From contig NZ_CP036278.1 in assembly GCF_007748035.1 (NCBI RefSeq), forward strand, positions 1,178,001 through 1,242,000: a stretch of 64,000 bases of DNA, in the 5' to 3' direction. Positions within the stretch are counted from its first letter, which is position 1; each line of letters starts with the position of its first letter. The notes under the pieces were generated by a model. That model was given only the letters and a program-made list of their open reading frames with translations, was not told the DNA's origin and made no database searches. Shown here piece by piece: positions 45,497-54,922 of the stretch. This DNA is from Aeoliella mucimassa (GTDB lineage Bacteria > Planctomycetota > Planctomycetia > Pirellulales > Lacipirellulaceae). Both the position numbers and the translations under genes were made by a program.

Positions 45497-46865
45497 TTTG
45501 CTTCGTGTCGCGTGCTGCGCTTGTATGTTGTATCTGCTTTCTTCACATGGAGCTCTGGCCCAGAACATCGGTCCTCGGCGTCAGGCCGCGATCGACCAAT
45601 GGCCCGCGGTGCGACCGATCGATAAGTCGCAGCTCGTCCGTCAGGGCTTTCGCGTGCTGGAAGGCAAGCACATTACCTTGGTAACCGATTTGCCTTCGTC
45701 GGTGGTGGTAGACGAGCTACCCACGGTGGTCGATGCGGCAGTGCCGCTGTTGGCCGAGCGGTTTCAGGTGGACGATCGTCGGGTGCGGGATTGGCACGTG
45801 CTGGCGATGCTGATTGGCCATCGCGAGAAGTTCGACGCGGCCGGATTGATGCCCCGCGGCAACGAAGAGTTCCCCAATGGCCTGTCGATTGGTTACGAGC
45901 TGTGGGTGAACGATCAATCAAGCGACTACTATCGTCGGCATCTTCTGGTGCACGAAGTGGTGCATAGCTTTATGGCCACGCAGCTTGGTGCGTGTGGACC
46001 TGCCTGGTATATGGAAGGCATGGCCGAGCTTTTGGGCACCCACCGCTGGGACTCGCAAACCGGCAAGCTCGAAATCGGAGTGATGCCGACCGATCGCAAC
46101 GCGGTGCCGATGTGGGGCCGCACCAAGTTGGTGCGCGACGCCATCGACGAACATCGCATGTTGCCGATCGTCTCGGTGCTGAAAATCGATAACAGCAAGC
46201 CAATGGGAGTCGAGTCGTACGCCTGGGTATGGTCGCTGGCCAAGTTTCTCGACGCCCACCCTCGGTACTCCGAGCGGTTTCGGCGGCTACAATCCCACAC
46301 GCTCGACCCTGAGTTCGACCAGCGGTTTTTCAAGACCTACGCGGCCGATTGGTCGGATCTCGAGACCGAATGGCGGGTGTTCACCGCGGGGCTCGACTAC
46401 AACTACGACGTCGCCCGCGAGGCCATTGAGTTTCCCCAAAACCGCAGCCAACTTCAGTCGCTCGACACCCCCAGTCGGGTACAAGTGGCCGCCGATCGTG
46501 GCTGGCAAGCGACCAATCTGGTGCTCGAGGCCGGTCGCACCTACGAGCTAAAAGCGGGGGGACGGTTTGTGATCGGGGCCGAGCCCGATGGCACCCCCTG
46601 GACCTGCGAGCCGGGCGGTATCACGCTCTCGTACCACGCGGGGCAACCGCTGGGCAAATTACTGGCGGTGGTCGACCCTCGCCCCATTGGCGACGGTTCG
46701 GCCAGTGCGACCTCGGCCTTCGTGACCCCCACGCCTGTGGGGCTCAGCGGCCAGCTAGCCCCTAGCCAATCGGGGGTACTCTACCTGCGGCTAAACGACT
46801 CGCCCGGCGAATTGGGCGACAATCACGGCGATGCCACGGTTAGCATCCGGAGGCTTCCCCGCTAG
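45456..46865 (+). CDS. Secreted gluzincin metallopeptidase-like protein
   Basis: Up to 470 residues. The start is uncertain: TTG 45456 overlaps the AsmA gene by 41 bases, TTG 45498 lies just after it, and ATG 45525 is the first ATG. The first two add a plausible signal peptide ending SHGALAQ. The zinc site HEVVH (residues 166-170) is followed about 17 residues later by WYMEGMAELLG, whose Glu is the third ligand, as in gluzincins. The last 120 residues form a beta domain with LVLEAGRTYELKAGGRF and YHAGQPLGKLLAV, similar to sugar- or surface-binding modules. It is probably an exported peptidase co-transcribed with the AsmA-like gene. Confidence 0.82.
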   Translation: MATHSTNCLTAATSLLRVACCACMLYLLSSHGALAQNIGPRRQAAIDQWPAVRPIDKSQLVRQGFRVLEGKHITLVTDLPSSVVVDELPTVVDAAVPLLAERFQVDDRRVRDWHVLAMLIGHREKFDAAGLMPRGNEEFPNGLSIGYELWVNDQSSDYYRRHLLVHEVVHSFMATQLGACGPAWYMEGMAELLGTHRWDSQTGKLEIGVMPTDRNAVPMWGRTKLVRDAIDEHRMLPIVSVLKIDNSKPMGVESYAWVWSLAKFLDAHPRYSERFRRLQSHTLDPEFDQRFFKTYAADWSDLETEWRVFTAGLDYNYDVAREAIEFPQNRSQLQSLDTPSRVQVAADRGWQATNLVLEAGRTYELKAGGRFVIGAEPDGTPWTCEPGGITLSYHAGQPLGKLLAVVDPRPIGDGSASATSAFVTPTPVGLSGQLAPSQSGVLYLRLNDSPGELGDNHGDATVSIRRLPR

Positions 46866-47039
46866 TGGTCCCGCTGCCGCCGGTAAAACTTACCCAGGGG
46901 GCAGACTCTGCTTGCATCGCCGTCAGAATGCACAGAGAGGACGGAATCCACCTAATTGACACTCCGCCCTTAGCCCTCGACAATAAACAGCTCACCGATC
47001 AACACGCCTCAAGATAGGGCTCTCACGAGTCCACTGCCG

Positions 47040-48296
47040 ATGAACTTCCTACAAGAACAAGATCCCCAGTTGTGGTCCGCCATTGCCAGCGAAATCGAGC
47101 GTCAGCAAGACGGGCTCGAGATGATCGCCAGCGAGAACTATACGAGCCCCGCCGTGATGCAGGCGGCTGGCAGCGTTTTGACCAATAAATATGCCGAAGG
47201 CTATCCCGGCCGGCGGTACTACGGCGGTTGCGAATACGTCGACATCGTCGAGGATCTCGCCCGCAATCGCGCGAAAGAGCTATTTGGCGCCGAGTTTGCC
47301 AACGTGCAGCCCCACTCCGGTTCGCAGGCAAATGCCGCGGTTTACTTGGCATTGCTCGAACCGGGCGACACCGTGCTGGGGCTCGACCTCGCCCACGGTG
47401 GCCATCTGACGCACGGCATGAAGCTGAACATCTCGGGCATGCTCTACAACTTCGTCAGCTACGGCGTCCGACAGGACGATCACCGGCTCGATTTCGACCA
47501 GATCGCCAGCCTGGCCAAGGAGCATAAGCCTAAGCTCATCGTGGCCGGTGCCAGCGCCTACCCACGCGAGATTCCCCACGACAAGTTTGCCGAGATTGCC
47601 AAGTCGGTCGACGCCAAGTTAATGGTCGACATGGCCCACTACGCTGGGTTGGTCGCCGCGGGGCTGCATAACAGTCCGGTTCCTGTGGCCGACGTGGTCA
47701 CCACCACTACCCACAAGACCCTGCGTGGTCCGCGAGCTGGTTTGATCCTGGCCAAGAAGGACTACGCGAAGGTGCTGAACAGTCGCGTGTTCCCCGGTAC
47801 CCAAGGTGGTCCGCTGATGCACGTGATCGCTGGCAAAGCGGTTTGCTTCCACGAAGCCCTGCAGCCGGAGTTCAAGAAGTACGGCCAGCAAGTGATCGAC
47901 AACGCCCAGGCGTTGGCCGAGGTGCTGCTCGAAGGCAAGCTGAACTTGGTGAGCGGCGGTACCGACAATCACTTGGTGCTGGTCGACGTCACTCCGCTAG
48001 GCATCGGCGGCAAGACAGCCGAAGAAGTGCTGGATCGTTGTGGCATCACGGTCAACAAGAACATGATTCCCTACGACGAGCGTAAGCCAGTGGATCCCAG
48101 CGGTATCCGCGTCGGCACGCCTGCCCTCACCTCTCGGGGAATGGGCACCGACGAGATGCGGACCATCGGTCACTGGATGCTCGAAGCCCTTCGCTCGTCG
48201 GAAGACGAAGCGTTGCACGAGCGGATTCGTGGCCAGGTTCGCGACCTGTGTACCAACTTCCCGGTGCCAGCGGCTGCGGTCGAAACGAACGCTTAA
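47040..48296 (+). CDS. glyA: Serine hydroxymethyltransferase
   Basis: 418 residues, full length. It interconverts serine and glycine and supplies one-carbon units to folate. The PLP lysine is K226 in [15 protein letters not shown]. Other family segments are [58 protein letters not shown] and [11 protein letters not shown]. It stands alone, with about 170 bases before it. Confidence 0.98.
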   Translation: MNFLQEQDPQLWSAIASEIERQQDGLEMIASENYTSPAVMQAAGSVLTNKYAEGYPGRRYYGGCEYVDIVEDLARNRAKELFGAEFANVQPHSGSQANAAVYLALLEPGDTVLGLDLAHGGHLTHGMKLNISGMLYNFVSYGVRQDDHRLDFDQIASLAKEHKPKLIVAGASAYPREIPHDKFAEIAKSVDAKLMVDMAHYAGLVAAGLHNSPVPVADVVTTTTHKTLRGPRAGLILAKKDYAKVLNSRVFPGTQGGPLMHVIAGKAVCFHEALQPEFKKYGQQVIDNAQALAEVLLEGKLNLVSGGTDNHLVLVDVTPLGIGGKTAEEVLDRCGITVNKNMIPYDERKPVDPSGIRVGTPALTSRGMGTDEMRTIGHWMLEALRSSEDEALHERIRGQVRDLCTNFPVPAAAVETNA

Positions 48297-48346
48297 AAAT
48301 AAAATTGAGTTAGGTAAATCACGCCTCTAGCCCCACACGCTGTTGT

Positions 48347-48808
48347 ATGTCTGAGAAAAGCCGCATCCTGATTGCTGATGATAACGAGCCCAACGTCGAG
48401 CTGTTGGAGGCGTATCTGGCGAACCTCGATGCCGAGATCGAAATCGCCGTCGACGGGCAGGATACGCTCGACAAAGTGGCTAGCTTTCAGCCGCAGTTGA
48501 TCCTGCTCGACGTGATGATGCCGAAAATGAGTGGTTTTGAAGTCTGCCAGAAACTCAAGAGCGACCCGGCGACTCGTGGTATTATGGTATTGATGGTGAC
48601 CGCCCTGAACGAGCTGGGCGACATCGAACGTGCCGTGGAAGCAGGAACCGACGACTTCCTCTCCAAGCCGGTCAACAAGCTGGAGCTTGTGAAACGGGTG
48701 GAGAACATGCTGCGGCTGTACTCCGTAAGTGACGAAGTGGAACGGCTGCGGCAATACATTGAAGAGATGGAAAAACGCCAATTGGCAGGCAATGCCAACA
48801 CTAAGTGA
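48347..48808 (+). CDS. Single-domain response regulator
   Basis: 153 residues with a receiver domain at about 6-122. The acidic pocket is ADD (10-12), the phosphorylated Asp is D55 in LLDVMMPK, Thr is in MVTAL and Lys is in SKPVNK. The last 30 residues are a helix (EVERLRQYIEEMEKRQ) with no output domain. It is 12 bases before the TPR gene, so the two are probably one operon. The cognate kinase is not in the window. Confidence 0.94.
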   Translation: MSEKSRILIADDNEPNVELLEAYLANLDAEIEIAVDGQDTLDKVASFQPQLILLDVMMPKMSGFEVCQKLKSDPATRGIMVLMVTALNELGDIERAVEAGTDDFLSKPVNKLELVKRVENMLRLYSVSDEVERLRQYIEEMEKRQLAGNANTK

Positions 48809-48820
48809 GAGGGATAAACG

Positions 48821-50749
48821 ATGCTGGTAGATCGAACGATTGCTGCTCGACCGCTCGCTGCCAGCCTGGTAGCACTGCTACTATTGGCGAACACCGTGGT
48901 TGCCGATACCGATATCGATCTGCCGCCAGGGGCAGAACCGGCCACGATTGAATTGGCCCCGCCTGAGTTCGAGGGCTCCGACGAAGTCGGCAAGCTGATT
49001 CAGGCGTTGGGAAGCTCTCGCTACGTAACCCGTCGTGAGGCCGAACAGAAGCTGCTCGAATTCGGGATGAAGGCGTTCGATCAGATCGACGCTTCCACCA
49101 GCAACGCCGACCCCGAAATCGCTGCTAGTTGCCGCTACCTGGTCAGCGAGCTGACAGTTCGCTGGACGCGTCGCGACGATGTGCCGCAGGTAAAGGCCGA
49201 ACTCACTGGCTATGCGAACCTCGACGAGGACGAGCGAATTGCCGTGGTCTATCGCTTGGCCCAACAAAAGAAGACGTGGGCCGTCAGCCCGCTGTGCCGA
49301 ATTTGTCGCTACGATCCCTCGCCTGCTGTGTCGCGACAAGCCGCGATTGCGTTGATGGCGACTTCCGATTTCGAGCTTGACTACAACTCGGAAATCGCCG
49401 ACCAGATGCGAGCCGAGATCGGATCGAGCGTACGCCGCACCGCCACGTGGGTCCGGCTGCTCGCGGGCCAGATCGAGCACCCTCGCGCGGCACTCAACGA
49501 ATGGCCTGCCGAAATCGAGCGGGCGGTTGCGACCGCCGCAGCCGATATGGACGACGAGGTGTACCTCGGCCAACTCTGCGAATTGCTCACCAACTACGCC
49601 CGAGTGGCACTTGAGTGCAACGACACCGAGAGCTTCCTGGCGGCCGTCGAGCAGTACCTGGAGTACACCACCGAAAGCAAGGTGGCCGCAATCGAGCACT
49701 TTGTCGAGTGGTCGGGAGAGTCGGGCAACAAGTCTTTGGTCAACCAACTGATGGATCGCCATCGCGAGGTGCTTTCGCAATCGAAAGTTGGCTTGTACCT
49801 GATGGCCAAGACCTATGCTGAGCAAGACAACAGCGAGCTTGCCGAGCAGCTTGCCGATCAGGCTTTGAATCTGCGAGGGGAGAATAACACCGAAAGTGCT
49901 CCCGAGATGCGCGTGATCATCGGTTCCGCTTTGCTTCGCGAAGGCTACGTTGAGTGGGGCCGCCGGGAGCTTCGCAAAACGATCGAAGAAGGTCCGGTTG
50001 CCAGTGTCACCCACGCCCAGGCCGCCTACTTGCTTTCCGACTCGTTGCACGATTGGCAACAGAATCAAGAGGCTTCCGACGTGCTGCTTTCGTTCACCGA
50101 GCCGATTCAGAACGACACCAACCTGCGGAATGCGTACGAGAATCGCGCGAAGAGCGCCAGCCGCATGGGCAGCAGCATGCTGATTCCCCCGACGAAGAAG
50201 TTGGAGTCGTATCAGCAGTTCTATCTTGCGTGTGCCTTGCACGAACAAGGAGACGTAGATGCTGAGTGGGAAGCCTTGAAGAATGCCTTGAAGGCCGACG
50301 ACGATAACATTGATATCATTATTGCCATGTACCGCGTGGCGCCTGACGGTACAGAACGTCGCGCCGAGGTGATGGAAATCATTCAGCAACGTCTCCGCAT
50401 GCTCGATCAGATGATCAACGACTACTCCGGCACCAGTTCGGTTACCAGCAATTGGTACAACGAATGGGCCTGGCTCGTCAGCAACACGGAGGGCGATTTC
50501 CAGAAGGCTGTTCGTTATTCGCATAAGTCCATTGAGATGGAGACTCAGGAGATTGAGCAAGATCCGGATCGCTCGATCGACGGCACCGCCGGACTGCTCG
50601 ATACCTTAGGCCGTTGCTATTACGCAGCTGGCGACATCGACAACGCGATCAAGTACCAGTCGCAAGCGGTGGAGTATCGACCTCACATGCGGACTCTGAA
50701 GCGGCAGCTCGACGAGTTTCGCCAAGCCAAATCAGGCCAGCAAGGCTAG
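48821..50749 (+). CDS. Secreted HEAT/TPR repeat protein
   Basis: 642 residues with GAGAGGG before ATG 48821 and a signal peptide (ending NTVVAD near residue 29). HEAT-like helices occupy about 45-190 (VTRREAEQKLLEFGMKAFD, AVSRQAAIALMAT). Helical TPR-like pairs then run to the end (TLGRCYYAAGDIDNAIKYQS near 600). It is likely an extracytoplasmic scaffold. No enzyme motif is seen. It is co-transcribed with the response regulator. Confidence 0.85.
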   Translation: MLVDRTIAARPLAASLVALLLLANTVVADTDIDLPPGAEPATIELAPPEFEGSDEVGKLIQALGSSRYVTRREAEQKLLEFGMKAFDQIDASTSNADPEIAASCRYLVSELTVRWTRRDDVPQVKAELTGYANLDEDERIAVVYRLAQQKKTWAVSPLCRICRYDPSPAVSRQAAIALMATSDFELDYNSEIADQMRAEIGSSVRRTATWVRLLAGQIEHPRAALNEWPAEIERAVATAAADMDDEVYLGQLCELLTNYARVALECNDTESFLAAVEQYLEYTTESKVAAIEHFVEWSGESGNKSLVNQLMDRHREVLSQSKVGLYLMAKTYAEQDNSELAEQLADQALNLRGENNTESAPEMRVIIGSALLREGYVEWGRRELRKTIEEGPVASVTHAQAAYLLSDSLHDWQQNQEASDVLLSFTEPIQNDTNLRNAYENRAKSASRMGSSMLIPPTKKLESYQQFYLACALHEQGDVDAEWEALKNALKADDDNIDIIIAMYRVAPDGTERRAEVMEIIQQRLRMLDQMINDYSGTSSVTSNWYNEWAWLVSNTEGDFQKAVRYSHKSIEMETQEIEQDPDRSIDGTAGLLDTLGRCYYAAGDIDNAIKYQSQAVEYRPHMRTLKRQLDEFRQAKSGQQG

Positions 50750-50818
50750 TCACTAGTACTACGGCCGGCACTCTCATCCTACACCATCGATTCGCCCGCC
50801 AGCCACAGGGAGGAAGGC

Positions 50819-51604
50819 ATGTCCGAAACGTTGCACACTTACGATCAAGGTTCAGGTCCTCCAGTTCTGTTTGTCCACGGTTTTCCACTCAATCACCAGA
50901 TGTGGCGGTGTCAGCTCGACGCCTTGGCCAGCGACTACCGGGTCATTGCTCCTGATCTTCGTGGTTTTGGTAAATCGGACATTGCTTCGATTAGTAGCAA
51001 GACCGGCGTCGAAATGTCGGAGTTCGCCGACGACCTCGCCTTGCTGCTCGATCGACTCGAAGTCGCTGAGCCGGTGACTCTGGTTGGCTTCTCGATGGGG
51101 GGCTACATCGGCTGGCAGTTTTTCAAGCAGTATCGCCAGCGACTAGCGGCCATGGTGCTGTGCGACACCAAAGCTGCGGCCGACACGCCGCAAGCACGCG
51201 AAATCCGATATCGCATGGCCGAAGGGGTCGAAGGTTGGGGCTCGTCGCATGTTGCGATGCTGATGACCAGCAAGCTGTTCGGTCCGCAGACGCTGGCCAG
51301 CAATCAGCCGCTGGTAGACGAAGTGACCGAAATGATTTCGTCGACCAATCCGGTGACCATCGCTGCTGCTCAGCGTGGGATGGCTCATCGCGACGACTCC
51401 ACCGACCTGCTACCAACGCTCGACCTGCCGACGCTCTACCTTTGTGGGCGGGACGACCAGATCAGCCCGCCGGACGAAATGCAGGCAATGGCAGACGCGA
51501 CTCCCGGCGCCACGTATGTCGAGATCCCCTCGGCTGGGCACATGAGCCCTATGGAGAACCCCACCGCAGTGAACGAAGCCCTACGGAGCTTCCTCGCCCG
51601 GTAG
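50819..51604 (+). CDS. Alpha/beta hydrolase
   Basis: 261 residues. The nucleophile is S92 in LVGFSMGGYIG. The oxyanion motif is VHGFPLNHQMW. The acid is Asp in LCGRDDQISP and the His is in SAGHMSPMENP. Overall it resembles the haloperoxidase/esterase/BioH type, cytosolic, with unknown substrate. It has GGAGG 7-8 bases upstream of ATG 50819. Confidence 0.93.
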   Translation: MSETLHTYDQGSGPPVLFVHGFPLNHQMWRCQLDALASDYRVIAPDLRGFGKSDIASISSKTGVEMSEFADDLALLLDRLEVAEPVTLVGFSMGGYIGWQFFKQYRQRLAAMVLCDTKAAADTPQAREIRYRMAEGVEGWGSSHVAMLMTSKLFGPQTLASNQPLVDEVTEMISSTNPVTIAAAQRGMAHRDDSTDLLPTLDLPTLYLCGRDDQISPPDEMQAMADATPGATYVEIPSAGHMSPMENPTAVNEALRSFLAR

Positions 51605-51619
51605 CACCGAGCGGGGTCG

Positions 51620-52168
51620 CTATTCGGCTGGCAGCGTGAACGACGATTGGCTCTTTAAAATCACCCCGTCATCGGGAAACGTGTGCAACGCTTGAATGCG
51701 GAGCGATCGGGCGCGGGACTCAAAATGGATGTAGCTGAACGCACCCAGCCCAACGCGACCGCCCGACTCGAACGCCAGCAGCACGCTGTTTTTCTCACCT
51801 GCTAGCTGCAGGCCTTGCTGATAGCTTCGCAGGGTATCGTTGTCGGCTTGCTCGATGTCCACGCTGGTTTCGTATACCAGCCCACCAGCACACTCAATGC
51901 GGTCGTCGTAGGTGCCGCGTACCCGGTACGACATCAACCGCCGCTTGAGCGGCAAGTCGTGCAAGGCCGACGTGGCGACTTCATTCAGCGTTATGCCTTC
52001 GGGCTGCTGCCAGCAAACTACATGACCGGTGGTCGTAATGTTGAGCGTCGCCGTGTAGGCGCTGCGTTGTACCACGCGGTTACGATGCACTTCAAACAAC
52101 TCCGGGTGCAACGACCGCCCATAGAATTGCAGCACGAGGTCAGCGATTTTTGGGCGGGCGGATAACAC
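51620..52168 (-). CDS. DUF2617-like conserved hypothetical protein
   Basis: 182 residues from GTG 52168. Segments such as LVLQFYGRSLHPELFEV and SYRVRGTYDDRIECAGGLVY recall the DUF2617 family of planctomycetes and actinobacteria. The family name is recalled from general knowledge and is not certain. A mixed beta protein without catalytic motif. It converges on the alpha/beta hydrolase gene with a 15-base gap. Confidence 0.6.
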   Translation of the reverse strand: MLSARPKIADLVLQFYGRSLHPELFEVHRNRVVQRSAYTATLNITTTGHVVCWQQPEGITLNEVATSALHDLPLKRRLMSYRVRGTYDDRIECAGGLVYETSVDIEQADNDTLRSYQQGLQLAGEKNSVLLAFESGGRVGLGAFSYIHFESRARSLRIQALHTFPDDGVILKSQSSFTLPAE

Positions 52169-52339
52169 GGGATACTTTACTCCGAAGTAGGTGGATGCTC
52201 ACAATGCGTTGCGAAAGTTGCACCGCACAACCTAATTATACATTGCGTTGCGCGAGGTCACAAAGGCGCTTTCAATGCCAGCATAAATTCAATACTTTTC
52301 CTCTTGACTCCTTCTGTTTTTGTTGTCTTCGAGAACGCT

Positions 52340-53011
52340 ATGCCGCGACGTTTGCCGTCCCTTGACGAGTTGTACGAAACCATGCTCGCTGCGTGTGGTC
52401 CGCAGCACTGGTGGCCAGGCGAATCACCGCTCGAAGTAGTGGTCGGCGCCGTGTTGGTGCAGAACACCGCTTGGCGAAATGTCGAACGGGCGATCGCCAA
52501 TTTAAAAACGCACGAACTGCTCGATGTCGAACGCTTGCATCGCGCGCCGACCGAGCAACTCGAAACGCTTCTGCAGCCCGCTGGTTACTTTCGGGTGAAA
52601 ACCAAACGGCTGCAAAACGTCATTCGTTTTCTTGTCGACCAGCATGGCGGGTCGCTCGATCGGTTGTTCGAACTCTCCATCGACGATGCTCGTCAGCAAC
52701 TCCTTTCTGTAAACGGGGTTGGGCCCGAAACGGCCGATTCTATTTTGTTGTACGCGGGATCGTTGCCACGGTTTGTGGTCGATGCGTACACGCGTCGCAT
52801 TCTGCTGCGACATAATTGGATCGAGCCGCCGGCCACCTACGAGGCGATGCAGCAACTCTTCGAACGGCGACTCGCACCCGATGTGGATCTCTATAACGAG
52901 TACCACGCGCTGATTGTTCGCGTCGGCAACGAATACTGCCGGGCGAAGCCAAAGTGCGAGTCGTGTCCGCTTCGCAGCTACTTGCCGCGCAGCGGGCCGT
53001 GCGAGATTTGA
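52340..53011 (+). CDS. HhH-GPD DNA glycosylase of the endonuclease III family
   Basis: About 223 residues from ATG 52340. An upstream TTG at 52304 is possible but unlikely. The helix-hairpin-helix reads LLSVNGVGPETADSILLYAG and the catalytic Asp is D148 in FVVDAYTRR. The position of the Nth catalytic lysine is Glu130. A C-terminal cluster motif is present as YCRAKPKCESCPL plus a late Cys, with spacing shorter than the usual CX6CX2CX5C. It should therefore be a monofunctional glycosylase or a divergent enzyme rather than a true Nth. It lies convergent to pepF. Confidence 0.9.
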   Translation: MPRRLPSLDELYETMLAACGPQHWWPGESPLEVVVGAVLVQNTAWRNVERAIANLKTHELLDVERLHRAPTEQLETLLQPAGYFRVKTKRLQNVIRFLVDQHGGSLDRLFELSIDDARQQLLSVNGVGPETADSILLYAGSLPRFVVDAYTRRILLRHNWIEPPATYEAMQQLFERRLAPDVDLYNEYHALIVRVGNEYCRAKPKCESCPLRSYLPRSGPCEI

Positions 53012-53119
53012 TGCGCTCGGGAGATACCCACGCGTTGGGCTGCCGAGTAGTGGATCATCCCCTCTCGGCCAGCGAGCGGATGGCTCGCCAGCCGAGGGAC
53101 GGGATATGTTGGTTGACGA

Positions 53120-54922
53120 CTACAAGAGTTCGTCGAGCTGATCGACCAGCGTTTCGAAGTGCGACAAGGCGGTCTGCACTGGAGTCGGCTGTTCCATGTC
53201 GACGCCCGCGTCACGCAGCAGGTCGAGCGGGTACTTCGAGCAACCACCCTTCAGGAAGTTCAGGTAGTCGTCGAGTTCCTGCTGCCCACCTTCGAGCACC
53301 CGCTTCGACAGCGCGATCGCGGCCGACATGCCGGTTGCGTACTTGTAGACGTAGAACGCGGAGTAGAAATGCGGAATCCGCAAGCACTCCAGGTCGAGTT
53401 CGGGATCGATCACGAAGTCGGGGCCAAAGTACAGCTCGAGCAGCTTGTGATACTCTTGCTTCAGGCAATCGAGCGTCAGTGGCTCGCCTGCTTCGGCCAA
53501 CGCATGGGTGATCTTCTCGAACTCGGCGAACATCGTCTGGCGAATGATCGTGCCGCGGATGTCGTCGATCGCCCGATTCACCAGGTAGGCCTTCTCTTTG
53601 TCGCTTTCCGCCCGGTCGAACAGGTACTTGCCTAGCAGTTCCTCGTTGAACGTGCTAGCAACTTCAGCGACAAAAATCGTGTAGTTGTAATACTCAAACG
53701 ATTGATGCTTCGACGAGTAGTAGCTGTGCATCGAGTGGCCCGCTTCGTGCGTGAGCGTGAACACGTGGTTCAGCACGTCGGGCTGGTAGTTCATCAAGAT
53801 ATACGGATCGCCGACAAAGCACCCGGCGCTGAACGCTCCGCTTCGCTTCCCCTTGTTGGGGTAGCGATCGCACCAGCGGGCGGAGGTTAGCCCTTCGGCC
53901 AGCACCTTGCAGTAGTCGTCGCCCAGCGGTTCGAGCGACTCGACCACCTTCTTCACCGCCTGATCCCAAGTGTGGCTTACGTTCAGCTCGCTCAGAATCG
54001 GCACGTAGGTGTCGTAATGATGAATGTCCTTGAGCTTCATCTTCTGCCGACGAATGTCCAAGTACTTGTACACCGCTGGCAGCTTTTCGTGCACCGCGTC
54101 GATCAGGTTGTCGTACACGCTCACCGGCACGTTGTCGTTAAACAACGAGGCCTCGCGGGCGCTGGGGAAGTTACGCGCCTGGGCGTAGTAGATGTCGCGC
54201 TGGATGGAGCCCGACAGCGTAGCGGCCAGGGTGTTTTCGTGGTCGACGAACGTGGAGTAGTACTGGTGGAACGCCTTCTTGCGAACCGCCCGCTTCGGCG
54301 AGTTCAGGAACGCCGAGAGCGACGAGTGGCCCAGTTCGATGGTGTCGCCTTTTTCGTTTTCGAGTTCGCCGAACTTCATGTCCGCGTCGGTCAGCTGACG
54401 GAACGCCTTGGTAGCGGCTTGCGACATCTCCGCTTGCATCGCCAGCAGCTTCTCTTCGTTGTCACTCAGCGTGTGCGGCTTGTAACGCACCAGTCGCTCG
54501 AGCTGCAATTTGAAGTGGGCCAGTTCCTTCGCTGCGAGGTACTTCTTGAGCTTCGCAGCCGACAGCGACAGGATCTCAGGGCGGATGTAGCTGGCTGCCT
54601 GACCTGCCTGGCTGGCGGCATTCTGGTAGCGGCCGACCATCCGCTGGTAGTCGCTGTTCGCCGCGTCTTCGGCGGTCTTCAGGAACGCGTAGCTGCCGAT
54701 CTGCTCGCCGAGTTGGTCGAACTTGCTATCGAACTTCAGCAATTTGGCCAATTGGGCGGGGCCGTCGCCGAGGGTGCCGCGAAACGAATCGTACTTCTTG
54801 ATCTGCTTTTGCCACTTGGCGAACGCGGTTTCCCACTCTTCGTCCGAGGTGAACAGGCTCGACAGGTCCCAGGTATCGGCGGTTTTGACTTTTGAGCGGG
54901 GCGGAAGCTTCTTCGTGGCCAT
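53120..54922 (-). CDS. pepF: Oligoendopeptidase F (M3 family)
   Basis: About 600 residues from ATG 54922 (MATKKLPPRSKVKTADTW). The frame extends 54 bases further upstream but without family resemblance. The zinc site is HEAGH at 392-396 (LTHEAGHSMHSYYSSKHQSF), with the Glu ligand downstream in VAEVASTFNEELL. The N-terminal half shows the usual DWLSSLF-like start and helical lobes. It cuts peptides of about 7-17 residues in the cytoplasm. Confidence 0.95.
   Translation of the reverse strand: MATKKLPPRSKVKTADTWDLSSLFTSDEEWETAFAKWQKQIKKYDSFRGTLGDGPAQLAKLLKFDSKFDQLGEQIGSYAFLKTAEDAANSDYQRMVGRYQNAASQAGQAASYIRPEILSLSAAKLKKYLAAKELAHFKLQLERLVRYKPHTLSDNEEKLLAMQAEMSQAATKAFRQLTDADMKFGELENEKGDTIELGHSSLSAFLNSPKRAVRKKAFHQYYSTFVDHENTLAATLSGSIQRDIYYAQARNFPSAREASLFNDNVPVSVYDNLIDAVHEKLPAVYKYLDIRRQKMKLKDIHHYDTYVPILSELNVSHTWDQAVKKVVESLEPLGDDYCKVLAEGLTSARWCDRYPNKGKRSGAFSAGCFVGDPYILMNYQPDVLNHVFTLTHEAGHSMHSYYSSKHQSFEYYNYTIFVAEVASTFNEELLGKYLFDRAESDKEKAYLVNRAIDDIRGTIIRQTMFAEFEKITHALAEAGEPLTLDCLKQEYHKLLELYFGPDFVIDPELDLECLRIPHFYSAFYVYKYATGMSAAIALSKRVLEGGQQELDDYLNFLKGGCSKYPLDLLRDAGVDMEQPTPVQTALSHFETLVDQLDELL

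Noticed and set aside
48881-50560. Open frame of 559 codons on the minus strand
   Set aside because: It lies antisense to the HEAT/TPR gene, which has a signal peptide, ribosome-binding site and repeats. The antisense protein has no recognisable features and is explained by codon bias in GC-rich DNA.
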